Assembly (NCBI GenBank): GCA_039105265.1
Contig: JAPFFF010000007.1
Location: 2,232,001-2,296,000, forward strand
Direction: 5' to 3'
Length of the DNA: 64,000 nucleotides
Origin: Tritrichomonas musculus
Taxonomy: Eukaryota; Parabasalia; Tritrichomonadida; Tritrichomonadidae
The notes beneath the pieces are model-generated. The model was given only the letters and a program-made list of their open reading frames with translations, was not told the DNA's origin and searched no databases. Made by a program: the position numbers and the translations under genes. Every line of letters starts with the position of its first letter. The stretch's first letter is position 1. Positions 37,320 through 47,850 of the stretch are shown one piece after another.

Positions 37320-38539
37320 CTTTTTTTTTAGTTTTTTTATAATTCGGCCAGAATAACGAGTTTTGTCAAAAAAAATAAAAAAACGTAGGAATATCTTCTA
37401 TATGATATATAATATTATATGATATCTACATATTCTGTTTACCAAGTTTCATCCAATTTCTTGAGTTGAGTTTTGTGAAATTTATGTATTTTCTTTAAAA
37501 TAAATAATATTAATATATCTTATAATTATCATAAAAAAAGATAATCATTTATATTTACTTATATCTATAATATTATATTAAATTTAGTATAATCATTAAT
37601 AAATATTTATTTTTTTTATTTAACATGAAAAATGCATTTTTAAAAATTCCAAAATTCAATTCTTTTTGAAAAAGTTTGGGATGATTTCCGTTAAGATTTT
37701 CTTCTTCTTTTTCATTTTTAAGTCCACTTTTGTTGTTATATAAGTTTTTATAATATAATAAAATAAAAATAAAAAGGAAATTTGATCTTCTATTTTTTCT
37801 TAAATTGTATTAAATTTTTTCCATCAATTCACTGATGAATAATAAATATTTCTAAATTATTATTATATTTATATATATTATATATAGTATATAAATAAAG
37901 AAAATAATAAAATAACATTTGAATTTAATATATAGCAGGATATAATTATTTTAAATTCAAATTCAAAAAAATGATGAAAAAAAAAATCCAACTCAAGAAT
38001 TTCCACCAAATATAGATGTTTTCTTAATCATATTTTCATGAAACAAATATATAAGTTTGGGAAGTTTCTAGCGTTTTTTAAAATTTCGCTTTATGTTTTT
38101 GACAAATACGTTATTTTGGCCGACAAGTTACTAAAAAAACAATTTTTGAAAATATTTTTCCAAAATTTTTGATCGTTTAGGAGAAATTTTATACTCTTTT
38201 GACCATAATTTTTTCAATAGTAGTGCTCTCAGAATCATAATATTCTATGAGTTTTTTCAATATTGAAAGGTTTACATGAAAACCGATCAGTAAACCCTTA
38301 AGTTAAATTCTCTATATATTATTATAACTTTTTAACCCTTATGAGAGAGGCTAGTATAAACAAAATTACCCTGTACTGTTTTTAATAACCTAATATTCAG
38401 ATCGAAGGGAATTCTGGTAGGTAAAGATTTCTTATTCAGAGTAAATTGTTTCTTTGAAATTTCAGAAGATAAAAGGTCCTAAATTCAAAATTCAAAATAA
38501 AAATTACGTTATAATTTCGAATCTTTAATTTTCATTTAT
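37320..38539. other. AT-rich host intergenic region without a supported gene
   Basis: After the end of the interrupted MITE-like element there is about 1.2 kb of sequence rich in AT, TA and poly-T with no coding-like frame. The last 20 bases before the next gene (TTTTCATTTAT) contain a TCATTT match to the trichomonad initiator, TCA plus pyrimidine plus T/A. Confidence 0.45.
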
Positions 38540-39193
38540 ATGCTTGGAAGAGTTGTAAAGCCAGAATCAACAACATATGGCAGTGACTACAGATACCATC
38601 ATGTAAATAAAGTAATTGCAAAAAATTTAAGTACCCAAGTCACAACAGGAAAGCATTATACTAGTACACCAGCTACGCTATATAAAACTGACATCGATAT
38701 TCCCGCAGAAACACATCATTATACAAGGCCACAGAGTGCCAAGCAAAATTTATATAGACTTCCACCAGAATATGCATCAACCGTTCGTCCTAACCTTGAT
38801 CCAAATCCAGCTCAAACAAATTATCAAATTTATTTCGGAAGATGTGGCGAGAAAGCTCCTGTGAAACACCAATTATTAACAACATCACGCCAATTAAGTA
38901 AAACAGATCAAACAGATCTTGAAGGAACTACCAAAAGTACTCATTATCCACCTGGCTACTGTGGTCACATTCCTCGAGAATGGAAAGGAAATAGAGGCAA
39001 GTATCCTCGTTCAAATCCAGATTCTGAAGATATTACATACCAATTTCACACTCAAAAAACTGGTTATTCTGGTTTTGTTCCAAAATGTGAAAATACTATG
39101 CAAACTCCTCGTCGTTTGAAGCATACATCAACTACGTATAGAGATATGTGTGCAGAGCTTGGGTATACAACAGTTGATGATGAATATTTGTGA
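38540..39193 (+). CDS. CIMIP2/FAM166-like ciliary microtubule inner protein
   Basis: 217 aa, rich in Tyr, Thr, Pro and His with little secondary structure, as is typical of proteins that line flagellar doublet microtubules. Two copies of the family hallmark are present: PPGYCGHIPREWKG at about residues 138-150 and TGYSGFVPKC at about 174-183. The N-terminal region has repeated Thr/Tyr/Pro segments (KHYTSTPATLYKT, THHYTRPQSAKQN). Trichomonads are multi-flagellated, so an axonemal structural role fits. The start ATG lies 6 bp after a TCATTT initiator-like motif. It is the first host gene right of the Polinton. Confidence 0.65.
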   Translation: MLGRVVKPESTTYGSDYRYHHVNKVIAKNLSTQVTTGKHYTSTPATLYKTDIDIPAETHHYTRPQSAKQNLYRLPPEYASTVRPNLDPNPAQTNYQIYFGRCGEKAPVKHQLLTTSRQLSKTDQTDLEGTTKSTHYPPGYCGHIPREWKGNRGKYPRSNPDSEDITYQFHTQKTGYSGFVPKCENTMQTPRRLKHTSTTYRDMCAELGYTTVDDEYL

Positions 39194-39370
39194 ATAAATT
39201 TTCTTGTCTTTTTTCTTTTTTTATTTAAATGATTATGGTTTTCAGAATCGATTTTTCAGTATAAAATTAGCAATCTTTAAAATGTTGGTAAAACTTAGAA
39301 CAAGTTTGAAGACAATTTTGGAATTGAATACAGATTTTCAAAAAATTGAAAAATAATTTTTAAATTCAAA

Positions 39371-42139
39371 ATGGATGATGAAGGATTTGACCAATTTTCG
39401 ATTATATTAGATCAGCTTTTAAATCTCAATGAACTATCTTTTGAAGCTATTTCTTCGTATAGTCGCTCTAATCAGTATATCCATACAACAGAAGGTATTA
39501 AAGATTTTGTTTCTTCTCTTCCATCTATTGTTGAATTTCGTTCTCCATCTACAAATCTTTTAGCGCAGATTGTTAAGGACTTTATTGATTCATTTAAAGA
39601 CGAAAATACTAAAAATGATATTAAAAAACAAATATTTTTTACATTTTACCATCTTCCTTCGAAAAGTCCATCAAAATTACATATTATTAATCCCAAAATA
39701 AAAAGTAATTTCAAAATAAATGGGTATTCGACTACAGTAATAATCTCAAAATCATTTTCAAATGCTTATTTCTTTAGGTGCCTTTATGATCTTTCAATAT
39801 ATACTATTTATGAAATAGCAAATTATATACATCAATACTGGGAAATAGATTCCGTAATTTCAAATAAGTCAGTCATGGTAAAATTCTCTTCTAAAATGCC
39901 ATTAGTTTCGTTACTAGTTTGGTTTGCTCCAGAAATAGATTTTGTCAACAATTCATTTTTTAATACTCTCTGCAAAATTGCCAAAAAAGAAATGTTCTCT
40001 AGAAAACTGCCAAAATCGTATAACCAATTCATAGAAAATATTGATAAATACCGTGAAAATGGTGAATGGTCCACTTATAAAGTAAAGATGAACAAAGGAG
40101 AAAATGAAAACGAAATTATTAAATTTATTAAATCAGATGACGTTGAATCGCTAAAAAGGTTTTGTTTAAAAAATTCTACTGATATCAAAAACAACCCAAA
40201 TAAATCCAAAAATATCTCAAGTAGTGGTAAGTTAAGCATCAACTGTTATTCTATCTTAAATAGCCCAATAAAAGCGCATTTATTTAATACACATTGGCTT
40301 CTTCAATATTCTCCTACCCCTCTTCATGCAGCAGCTTTCTTTGGTTCTTCTGAATGCGTAGAATTTCTATTATCAGATGTAGTTGATTCGACGGGGATCA
40401 AAAAACGAGATAAATTAGGTCTAGATGTTGTTGATTTTGCTGGTGTTGGTGGTAGCGCCGAAGTTATCATGTCTCTCCGTCAGCACGAAATAGATGTTCA
40501 ACGCGCAATTCACACTTCCTCATTATTTCATCGTAACCATCTTTCAGACTATATTGCTAGAGAGTTTGGGATAAATATGAAAGATTTTCTTCCAGAAATG
40601 TGCGCTTCAAATAACATATTTGCTTTCAAAAATCCTCAGAATGAAAATATCAATAACTTAGACATTTTAATCAAAATAACTGCCCGTTTCGGCAGCTTTT
40701 TATCGATCAGAGAAAATATTTTTAATTTCACGAAATCAAATCTTGAAAATGCTCTTCTTATTGCAGCTAAATTTTCCAATTTAAGATATATTGAATGCCT
40801 TCTCAGTTACGTCAAAATGAAAAATCTTTCTGTTCCAGACGAATTTGACATAAATGCTAAGAATGAAGACGGTCAAACTGCTCTTCAAGTAGTGGTTGGT
40901 CTTTCAAATGTAGACATAACTCGAACTTTAATTTTATCGAAAAAAATTTATGATTTTGACTTTAAAATTAATCTGAATGTCAAATTACCTGATTCTGAAC
41001 AGTCACTTCTCCACACGTGCGTCTTGCTGAATTCAATTGAAATAGCAAAGATTCTGCTCAACTGTGACGATTTTGACGTTAACATTACGGATAATAATGG
41101 TGCTACTCCTCTTCACTACGCGTCAAGATGTGTTAACACAATCGGAACACATCTTGTTGTTGACCTATCAATTGTCAAGGATGAATATATAAGAAAACCA
41201 GAGAATTACATCTTCAGCTATGGAAAGTTCATTAATTTAGAAATGTTTCAGTTGTTTGTGAGGACAAAAAGAGTTAATTTCAACGTTTTTGATAACTATG
41301 GAATGGCTCCTTTGCATTATGTTGCAAAAAGTGGACGTGTTGACTATATCATTGACTTAAAATTAAATCGAGCTATATCATTTGATGATGCCTCATCAAT
41401 TCCTCCTTCATATCAATCTTACTTTCAATATGTGCAGTATGAAAGCAGTTATACATCGAATAACTTCAATAACAACAAATTCTACACTAAAAATGAGGAT
41501 ACAAATCTGAATAATTCTAATTCAAATGACTCAAACAAAAATTCAAATGATTCAGAAAATTCTAATTCAAATAATTCAAAAGAAAAAATAAATAATCCAG
41601 ACAATTTAGATTCTATTTTTTCTGAAACAATAGATATAAATATCTCTGAAAATATAGATTCATCTGATTTGAAATCCGTCTCTGAAGGCAAAGCTGGTAA
41701 AATATTAATATCTGATGTTGATTTTAGAATTAAATCCAAACGAGAGCTAAAAAATCTTCTACACTTTTCAGCCGAGAACGATAGAGTGACAAACTGTTCA
41801 GCGCTGATGACATTTGTCCCTGAAACTGTCAGCGAGAAAGATATAAATGGCCGTACTCCAATTCAACTTGCATGCGCAGCTGGCTGCGTCGATTGCGTTC
41901 GATTCCTTCTCGAGTTTGCCACTCCCGAGGCAATCAACTCAAGAGACAAGTGGGACAAGACAGCTCTCCACATATCAGGATCAAAAGGACGAACAGGATG
42001 CGTCAGGCAGCTAGCACAACTAGAGGGCATAGAATTGAACAGCAGAGACTCGCAAGGTAATACTGCACTTGCGCTTGCTGATAACCACCTTTATTACCTT
42101 ACATCGCAATTGCTTGAATTTGTCAATGCTGAAAAGTGA
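39371..42139 (+). CDS. ankyrin-repeat protein (922 aa)
   Basis: The N-terminal 250 residues form the helical domain that typically precedes ankyrin repeats in trichomonads (residue text FDQFSIILDQLLNLNELSFE). Ankyrin repeats are recognisable at about 313 (PTPLHAAAFFGSSECVEFLL), 580 (GATPLHYASRC), 655 (MAPLHYVAKSGRVDYI), 825 (RTPIQLACAAGCVDCVRFLL) and 860-910 (TALHISGSKGRTGCVRQLA). A low-complexity Asn/Ser linker lies at about 705-735. The last repeats are GC-richer than the rest. It probably mediates protein contacts. This family is hugely expanded in Trichomonas, so no specific function can be given. Confidence 0.9.
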   Translation: MDDEGFDQFSIILDQLLNLNELSFEAISSYSRSNQYIHTTEGIKDFVSSLPSIVEFRSPSTNLLAQIVKDFIDSFKDENTKNDIKKQIFFTFYHLPSKSPSKLHIINPKIKSNFKINGYSTTVIISKSFSNAYFFRCLYDLSIYTIYEIANYIHQYWEIDSVISNKSVMVKFSSKMPLVSLLVWFAPEIDFVNNSFFNTLCKIAKKEMFSRKLPKSYNQFIENIDKYRENGEWSTYKVKMNKGENENEIIKFIKSDDVESLKRFCLKNSTDIKNNPNKSKNISSSGKLSINCYSILNSPIKAHLFNTHWLLQYSPTPLHAAAFFGSSECVEFLLSDVVDSTGIKKRDKLGLDVVDFAGVGGSAEVIMSLRQHEIDVQRAIHTSSLFHRNHLSDYIAREFGINMKDFLPEMCASNNIFAFKNPQNENINNLDILIKITARFGSFLSIRENIFNFTKSNLENALLIAAKFSNLRYIECLLSYVKMKNLSVPDEFDINAKNEDGQTALQVVVGLSNVDITRTLILSKKIYDFDFKINLNVKLPDSEQSLLHTCVLLNSIEIAKILLNCDDFDVNITDNNGATPLHYASRCVNTIGTHLVVDLSIVKDEYIRKPENYIFSYGKFINLEMFQLFVRTKRVNFNVFDNYGMAPLHYVAKSGRVDYIIDLKLNRAISFDDASSIPPSYQSYFQYVQYESSYTSNNFNNNKFYTKNEDTNLNNSNSNDSNKNSNDSENSNSNNSKEKINNPDNLDSIFSETIDINISENIDSSDLKSVSEGKAGKILISDVDFRIKSKRELKNLLHFSAENDRVTNCSALMTFVPETVSEKDINGRTPIQLACAAGCVDCVRFLLEFATPEAINSRDKWDKTALHISGSKGRTGCVRQLAQLEGIELNSRDSQGNTALALADNHLYYLTSQLLEFVNAEK

Positions 42140-42497
42140 AAAGTTTTTATTATGTTTTTTTTTCTGATGCGAAATAATGTTTTTTTTTTATTTTATTATT
42201 ATTATTTTTTTTTTTTTTTTTAAAAGGAATATCAAATAACGAAGAAAATAATTAGTTGGTTTTATTTAATTGGTATTAAAATATGATAGATTATTATTTT
42301 GTTGAAGTAATATTGGGTAAATTTTTTCTTCTTATTTCAGCGATACTTATTTAAGATTTTGGAAAAGTATAAATCTATTGGAAATGAATGAATGCTGTAA
42401 TTTCTAAAAGCTGATAATTATTTATTTCATATTAAGTTTTTGAACACGCATGTTTCCAAATATGCATTTGAGTTTATCAACATAAGGACTGTTTAAT

Positions 42498-43373
42498 TTA
42501 TAAATTTTCACTAGACAATAAAACAGTCCTTCTATTAAATGTTAATGGCTCATATTGAACATCTTCAAAATGTTCTTTTTGATTTTCATCATATATCACA
42601 TATTCATCCTTGCCTCTCTTTTTGTAAATGGCAGGCCCATTTGGATAGATATAAGAATCTTCATCGCAAAATTGAGGAAAACTGAGCATGAAAACAGAAG
42701 GAAATGTTTTACCAAAGAACGCCCCATCTGTATTTTCAAGAAATTCAAATTCATCAGGCAAATTATAGATATCATGGCATAAAGGACAAAAAATTTTGAC
42801 TGGAAACTGCTTAGGTTTATCAGAAAGACCAATTGGTAAAACAGGAGTTGATTTACATCCAATTCTTAAGCATCTGCCAAATTCAAATCTCTGGAATTTT
42901 TGTGCCATTTTTATCAAGCCAGGACTTGTTAAAATATATCTCGCGTGAAGTAGGCCATATAGAGTTTCAGTGAAATTTTCAAGAGTTATTTCGTCTTCTT
43001 CGCTTAACGAATAAATTTGTGAATCTTTTTTTTCATCTTCTTCTGTTAAGGTCTTTTCGTTTTTGGTACGGATAAGATATATCGCCATTGTGTAAAAAAA
43101 ATCAAATTTATTTTTTGAACATAAAAAATTATAATATTTTTCAAGAGTTATTTTAATATTTTCATAATTTCTCTGATCCTTCAAAAAATCATCATCAATT
43201 TCAACAAACCATTTAGATTTCTTGGCTGAGCAAAAGTTCTTTACCCAATTACGATCAGTTTCACTCTGGTCAATAACAACAGATTGAGTAGAATCTAGGT
43301 ATGTTAATATATTTTCTGCGGGAACAATTTGTTTTTTAGCAAATGCTTCACTATAGTTTTGTTCTTCCCACAT
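42498..43373 (-). CDS. casein kinase 2 regulatory (beta) subunit
   Basis: 291 aa from the ATG at 43373; the frame is open 16 codons further up but without an ATG. It matches CK2-beta along its length: WVKNFCSAKKSKWFVEIDDD, the acidic loop, LYGLLHARYILTSPGLIKM, then the zinc ribbon FGRCLRIGCKSTPVLPIGLS with FCPLCHDIY, and TDGAFFGKTFPSVFML. The four Cys are present. It is longer than the usual 215 aa, with an extra Lys/Glu-rich insertion of about 25 residues in the acidic loop and a longer C-terminal tail. It dimerises through the zinc ribbon and binds the catalytic alpha subunit. Confidence 0.92.
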   Translation of the reverse strand: MWEEQNYSEAFAKKQIVPAENILTYLDSTQSVVIDQSETDRNWVKNFCSAKKSKWFVEIDDDFLKDQRNYENIKITLEKYYNFLCSKNKFDFFYTMAIYLIRTKNEKTLTEEDEKKDSQIYSLSEEDEITLENFTETLYGLLHARYILTSPGLIKMAQKFQRFEFGRCLRIGCKSTPVLPIGLSDKPKQFPVKIFCPLCHDIYNLPDEFEFLENTDGAFFGKTFPSVFMLSFPQFCDEDSYIYPNGPAIYKKRGKDEYVIYDENQKEHFEDVQYEPLTFNRRTVLLSSENL

Positions 43374-43606
43374 TAATAATGATATAATTTTTTTTGTATC
43401 TTTATTTGTTCTTATATTCAATAAATGCCAGAAAATAATGATATGGAATATTCAAAAGAATCTTGAACTCAAAAAGGATTGTGCTATAAATTTTATCCAA
43501 ATAAAATTACCCAATGCTTTAATGATAGAATAAAACGTATTTTAAAAAAATATAGAGATTAATTTTTTAATATACAGATTTAAACAAGAAGATTTTCAAT
43601 TAAAAA

Positions 43607-44654
43607 TCATGAATTAAAAACAATACACTTTTCATAATAATCAAGAAGAGCGTTTGGAAAGCGTTTTTTCATTATGTTTTCAGGAATGCAGATGATATCA
43701 GATTCGTTATTTTTAAGCTCAGTATCAAAGTTTTTACCTCTCTTTGATTTTGTAGAAACAACAAAAAACAGAGTTTCATCAATTTTAAAACATCTTTCAA
43801 TTCTCACATTGATATTTTCTGAATTCTGCTTATCTCTTAATAAAATATTTGTGCTTTTATTATTGCTGGGATTTAAACTTAATGAACTGCTTGAAATTTG
43901 ATTTTCAATAGATTCTTTTGTTGTAATTTTTGCTTGAGTTTGCTGTTTTAATATGAAATCTGTTCGCTTTTTTACTATTTCGCCTGCTTTCTCCAATTGA
44001 GAATCATATCGCTTAGAAACACTTTGAGCAATTTCTGCATATTTTAAATCTTCTTTTGGGAAAATTTCCTTAGATTCTTTATAAATTTGTTTTTCAATTG
44101 AATAAGTAGGCAAAATAACTTGAAGAAGATCATCTTTTTCAAAATCTGAAAACTGCGGTGTGTTAATCAATTCAGTAGAATCATTTTGTGATTGAACATT
44201 TACAGGGATTATTGGTGTATCATTATAATATTGTAAAAGAATAAAAGGATTTTTTTGTTCCTCAAGTGATGGGGCTGGTGAATCGCATTGGATATTTTTT
44301 GAAAAATCTTTTTTAATATTATCTTCTGGGATAAATAATTGGCTGCTTTTTTCGTTCAAATTAGTTTCAAAAATTTCATCAATCCCTGGTATCTCTTCTA
44401 TATAATTATCGTCAGATGATTGACTTTTAGATTCTGATTCTGAAAGAACTTCAATTGAAAAGCCATCGTTTGATAAAAAACCAAGAGGTATATCAGCAAA
44501 TTGCTTAGTAACATTAATCCAATAATTAAATGCAGCTTGATCGTCTGGAAAGTCAGATGCTGGAATCCAACTTCTTGGTTTTATTTCATTAAAATTCAAA
44601 GAAAAGTATTGTAAATTTCCATTCTAAAGTTAGAAAAAATAAAAAAACTTTCAT
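43607..44654 (-). CDS. chromo-shadow-like domain protein, gene with a 25-nt intron
   Basis: The downstream frame has no ATG at its start, but a 25-nt intron (44624-44648) connects it in frame to ATG AAA at 44654-44649. The product is about 340 aa starting MKNGNLQYFSLNFNEIKPRS. Residues 15-60 include RSWIPASDFPDDQAAFNYW. The middle is Ser/Glu/Lys-rich and probably disordered. The last 70 residues (NVRIERCFKIDETLFFVVST, SDIICIPENIMKKRFPNALL, DYYEKCIVF) follow the chromo-shadow pattern of HP1 proteins, including the terminal P-x-x-(L/V)-(L/I)-x-(F/Y)-Y-E. A heterochromatin adaptor role is therefore possible (inference). There is no N-terminal chromodomain. It is co-directional with CK2-beta. Confidence 0.6.
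44624..44648 (-). other. 25-nt spliceosomal micro-intron
   Basis: On the minus strand it begins GT, is almost pure T with one A, and ends CTAACTTTAG, joining a branch-point-like CTAAC directly to the 3' AG as trichomonad introns do. Without it the downstream frame has an in-frame TAG and no ATG. With it the frame runs from an ATG. The 5' splice site (GTTTTTTT) departs from the GTATGT consensus. Confidence 0.7.
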
Positions 44655-45067
44655 CTGATGATCAAATATTTCGAAACTATCGATTTTACTTTCATTGTTC
44701 ATCAAAGCAATTTTTTATAAAGTTTTCAGAAAAAATTGAGAATTTTTGAATATTTGATTAAGTTTTCAGAAAAAATTCTGAGCAAATACATGGTTAAAAA
44801 AACATTTTTTTCCTTAGTTTTTCTCATGATTTTTGCGGATTTTGAACATTATCTTTTCTATAATGTGCTTATAAAAAACAAAGACACACAGTAATTGGAT
44901 ATACTATTTGAGTTGTACTTGTACTCTTAAATCTGTATCCAAAAGCTTTTTCGTATCATAAACTCGTTGCTGGAATATTCAAGTTAATGCAGTTTTGTTA
45001 TAATGAAAATAAGATAAAATAATTATATTTATATTTTATTATAAAAATAAATAAACAAGCTTTTTTT
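44655..45067. other. intergenic AT-rich gap with a short direct repeat
   Basis: AAGTTTTCAGAAAAAATT occurs at about 44718 and again at about 44760. There is no ORF. The gap separates two minus-strand genes and holds the promoter of the intron-bearing gene and the 3' region of the Rab gene. Confidence 0.5.
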
Positions 45068-45667
45068 TTAACAACATTTTTTCTGTCCTGTCTTGTTTTC
45101 AATTGGCATTGAACTTTGCTCGTAAGCATTTTCCGCATCTTCTTTAACTGTTGAAGCAATATAATGAAGCAAGTCATTAATTCCATCGCCTGTAATTGCT
45201 GACGTTTCTATTGAAAAGAAAGCACCAAGTTTATGGCATAATTCATCACAGTCTGATAATGAAACTTTTCTCTGATCTTCAAGATCAGATTTATTTCCAA
45301 TGATAATAACCTTTGACCATTCAGGGGCTTTTGATTTTGATAAATCAAACCATTCCGGTATGCTATCGAATGAAGAAGGGCTAGTGATGTCGTAAACTAT
45401 AAGGATAAATGCAGCTCGAGAAAAATACATTGGGACAATCGATCTAAAAGATTCTTCACCAGCAGTATCCCATACCATTAGGGTAATATTTACATTTGAA
45501 TCAAGTTCAACATTAATATTTGCGCATGCACCACTAATGGTGGGTGACGTGTTTGAAATGAAAGTCTTCTTTTTTAACCTCTCAAAAAGGGCAGTTTTAC
45601 CAACAGATGAATTACCAATAAAAACAATTTTTGCTTTGGGAATCTTTGACTTTGGTGATTCATCCAT
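45068..45667 (-). CDS. Rab-family small GTPase
   Basis: 199 aa. G1 is GNSSVGKTALFERL, the switch I effector region has SNTSPTISGACAN, G3 is WDTAGEESFRSIVPMYF, G4 is IIGNKSDLED and G5 is IETSA. The C-terminus ends KKCC, a double-Cys geranylgeranylation signal. The switch II and IVYDITSPSSF text is clearly Rab. The ISG instead of the common TIGVDF in switch I, and a short tail, suggest a trichomonad-specific Rab whose membrane cannot be told from sequence. The start ATG is the only one in frame. It regulates vesicle traffic. Confidence 0.95.
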   Translation of the reverse strand: MDESPKSKIPKAKIVFIGNSSVGKTALFERLKKKTFISNTSPTISGACANINVELDSNVNITLMVWDTAGEESFRSIVPMYFSRAAFILIVYDITSPSSFDSIPEWFDLSKSKAPEWSKVIIIGNKSDLEDQRKVSLSDCDELCHKLGAFFSIETSAITGDGINDLLHYIASTVKEDAENAYEQSSMPIENKTGQKKCC

Positions 45668-45869
45668 TATAAAATCTTCTAGACAAAAACTTTGAGTTAA
45701 TATTTGTCTATCAATTCAACTTTTTGCGAAGTTTCAAAATCAAAATTCATAATCCATTTTTTTCTTGTTCCTTAAAAGTTATTTCCCCTGAAAATAATAA
45801 TAAAATAAAATAAATTGAGTTCTGATACACAAATACAAAATTGAATACATCTTTATCAATACATAACAT

Positions 45870-46817
45870 TTATATATCTTCTTCATATGTATAACTTTCA
45901 TAATTTTGATCAAGTGGTTGACCACCACCTTGTGATGTAACCCATTCTGGATTGTTCACATTATTTGAAGTTTCATTCTCAGGGGGCAACACCCAATTTG
46001 CATTTGATTGACTAGGATTCTGCATTTCATTTTGATTAGATCTCTGGCTTTCATTTAAATTTGTATTTTGATAAGAGTTTGTGGTAATATTAATTTCGCC
46101 TTGCCCGTTGTCATTGTTATCATCTGATTCTTCTCCAGCATTTTGCACCCAAGGTTGAACCGGTTCTTGTCCCGAATTTCCTTGATTTTGCTCAGGATCT
46201 GTATGAGGTTGTTCTTGTTGATTATTTAACAATGAAAGTTTTTCTGGAGGAATTTCTGATATACCATTTGAACAAAGAATATATATTATTGTGGAAGAAA
46301 GCCAGATTCCAAAAAACGCAGAAATCGATGAATATAGATCAGTTGACCTTTTTGCAACATATTTGAATCTAGAGTAATTGGATGGATTATTAGAAATAAA
46401 ACGAACCACATCTTTATTTAATGGGTTGCGATGACAGAAGTCTTCAATTGATTTAAGATAAGTTTCTGCATGAGAAGAATTAGATAAAGACATTAAAATA
46501 CAGCATATGACTTGGCCAATGAATGAAAAAACAGCGAAAACATGGTGAGTAAATTCAACTGAATATATAATTTGTATATTAAGACGGCATAATAATAAAA
46601 ATACAAATGATGCAATTGAAGTTAGCGCTAAGAAAACATTCGTGGTTAGAATAGCTGCTCCAATTGATGAAATCCAAATCTTATTTGAAGTTACAGCTAT
46701 CCAATAAATAGAAAAAACAGCTACTCCGACCAACAAACAAAATAATAATAATCTAAACCAAAATGCAACGATTCCTTTAATTCCCACTTTATTTAGTTCT
46801 TCAAAACCTTTATTCAT
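45870..46817 (-). CDS. four-span membrane protein, tetraspanin-like (315 aa)
   Basis: The first ATG is at 46817 (MNKGFEELNKVG). Hydrophobic helices lie at about 20-44 (LLLFCLLVGVAVFSIYWIAV), 51-77, 89-110 and 163-185, with a loop of about 50 residues between the third and fourth (HAETYLKSIEDFCHRNPLNK) in the place of a tetraspanin large loop. That loop has only one Cys and lacks the CCG motif, so the tetraspanin assignment is tentative. A long Gln/Asn/Glu/Pro-rich C-terminal tail (190-315) ends YESYTYEEDI and contains tyrosines that could act as sorting signals (inference). Trichomonads have many such tetraspanin-like proteins. Confidence 0.6.
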   Translation of the reverse strand: MNKGFEELNKVGIKGIVAFWFRLLLFCLLVGVAVFSIYWIAVTSNKIWISSIGAAILTTNVFLALTSIASFVFLLLCRLNIQIIYSVEFTHHVFAVFSFIGQVICCILMSLSNSSHAETYLKSIEDFCHRNPLNKDVVRFISNNPSNYSRFKYVAKRSTDLYSSISAFFGIWLSSTIIYILCSNGISEIPPEKLSLLNNQQEQPHTDPEQNQGNSGQEPVQPWVQNAGEESDDNNDNGQGEINITTNSYQNTNLNESQRSNQNEMQNPSQSNANWVLPPENETSNNVNNPEWVTSQGGGQPLDQNYESYTYEEDI

Positions 46818-46908
46818 CAAAATTTTGAACGTTTAAAATAACAAATACGTTATTACCACGGTTAACAATAATTATTCCATTTGAATATTTAGGTTAAATA
46901 ATCAAGTA

Positions 46909-47592
46909 ATGAATTCTCAAACAGAAAAACCTTTTATCTCTCTTGGAAGTCCAAGAGGTATTGCATTATCTTCTTTAGATAAATACATTGAACAAACAAA
47001 ACAAGAGAAGCGCTCCTCAATAATAACGCCTGACTTCCAGGCAGACGACCAAAATGATACTATTTCAAATTTGCAGAGAGAACAATCGCGCTTATGTGAA
47101 GAACTCAATGCAGAAAGGAGGCGAAGTGAAAGTCTAAAATTAACATATTCAAGAGCTCTTTCTCTTTCATCAACTCAGCTTAAATCGAAATTGAGTTCAA
47201 TAACAAGAATCCTTCAAACTTCAACCAAAAAATCAAGTGCCATTGTTAATGCACTCAAATATATCGAGCAGCTTGAGTCAAATGATCCAAATTCATCGAA
47301 TACTCCAAATCCGTCTGAGCTAGAGCAGCAAGTTAAAGAAGCTGAACTATCAAGTGAAAAGGAAACAAAGCTAAATAAAGCAATCAAGAAAAGGCTTCAG
47401 CAAATGTCAGAACAAAGAGAAGAACTCAATAAGCAAATTGAAGAAGCAAAGGCTCAGCTCGAAGAAATAACAAACCAAAAAAGGCAGAAAAAAGAAAATT
47501 TGAAAGCTTTTATTGAACAATTTAAAAGGCACGAAGCCAATTGGAAGGAAAAGTATCAAGCTCTTGAAGCAGAACTTGAAGCTCGGCATTAG
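46909..47592 (+). CDS. coiled-coil protein (227 aa), unknown
   Basis: After a 45-residue unstructured start (FISLGSPRGIALSSLDKYIE) it becomes a continuous coiled coil: NLQREQSRLCEELNAERRR, then from about 135 to the end ELEQQVKEAELSSEKETKLN and onward. A Ser/Lys-rich break lies at about 80-115. It is divergent from the membrane protein gene, with 91 bp between the starts. No family is recognised; a cytoskeletal or adaptor role is typical for such proteins in trichomonads. Confidence 0.8.
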   Translation: MNSQTEKPFISLGSPRGIALSSLDKYIEQTKQEKRSSIITPDFQADDQNDTISNLQREQSRLCEELNAERRRSESLKLTYSRALSLSSTQLKSKLSSITRILQTSTKKSSAIVNALKYIEQLESNDPNSSNTPNPSELEQQVKEAELSSEKETKLNKAIKKRLQQMSEQREELNKQIEEAKAQLEEITNQKRQKKENLKAFIEQFKRHEANWKEKYQALEAELEARH

Positions 47593-47850
47593 TTATTTTG
47601 GCTTATACACACTTGTTTTATATTTATCTCATTTATTTAAATATTTATGTTATATGAAATATTTACATATTTTTGTGTCTAAATGAAAAGGAAATTACTA
47701 AATGTCCATATAAAAGAGGTTTAATAACAAATACGACAAATGATGAGAAAAACTATATTAAAGGAAATACTTAATATACACTGAGGAGGGAGATAAAAAT
47801 ATTAGGACTAAATGATAATATATTTTATATTATATATAAAATATATATTT

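Noticed and set aside
42555-42862. 75-aa and 88-aa frames over the CK2-beta gene
   Set aside because: They are shadows of the CK2-beta coding sequence, whose zinc ribbon and core are clear.
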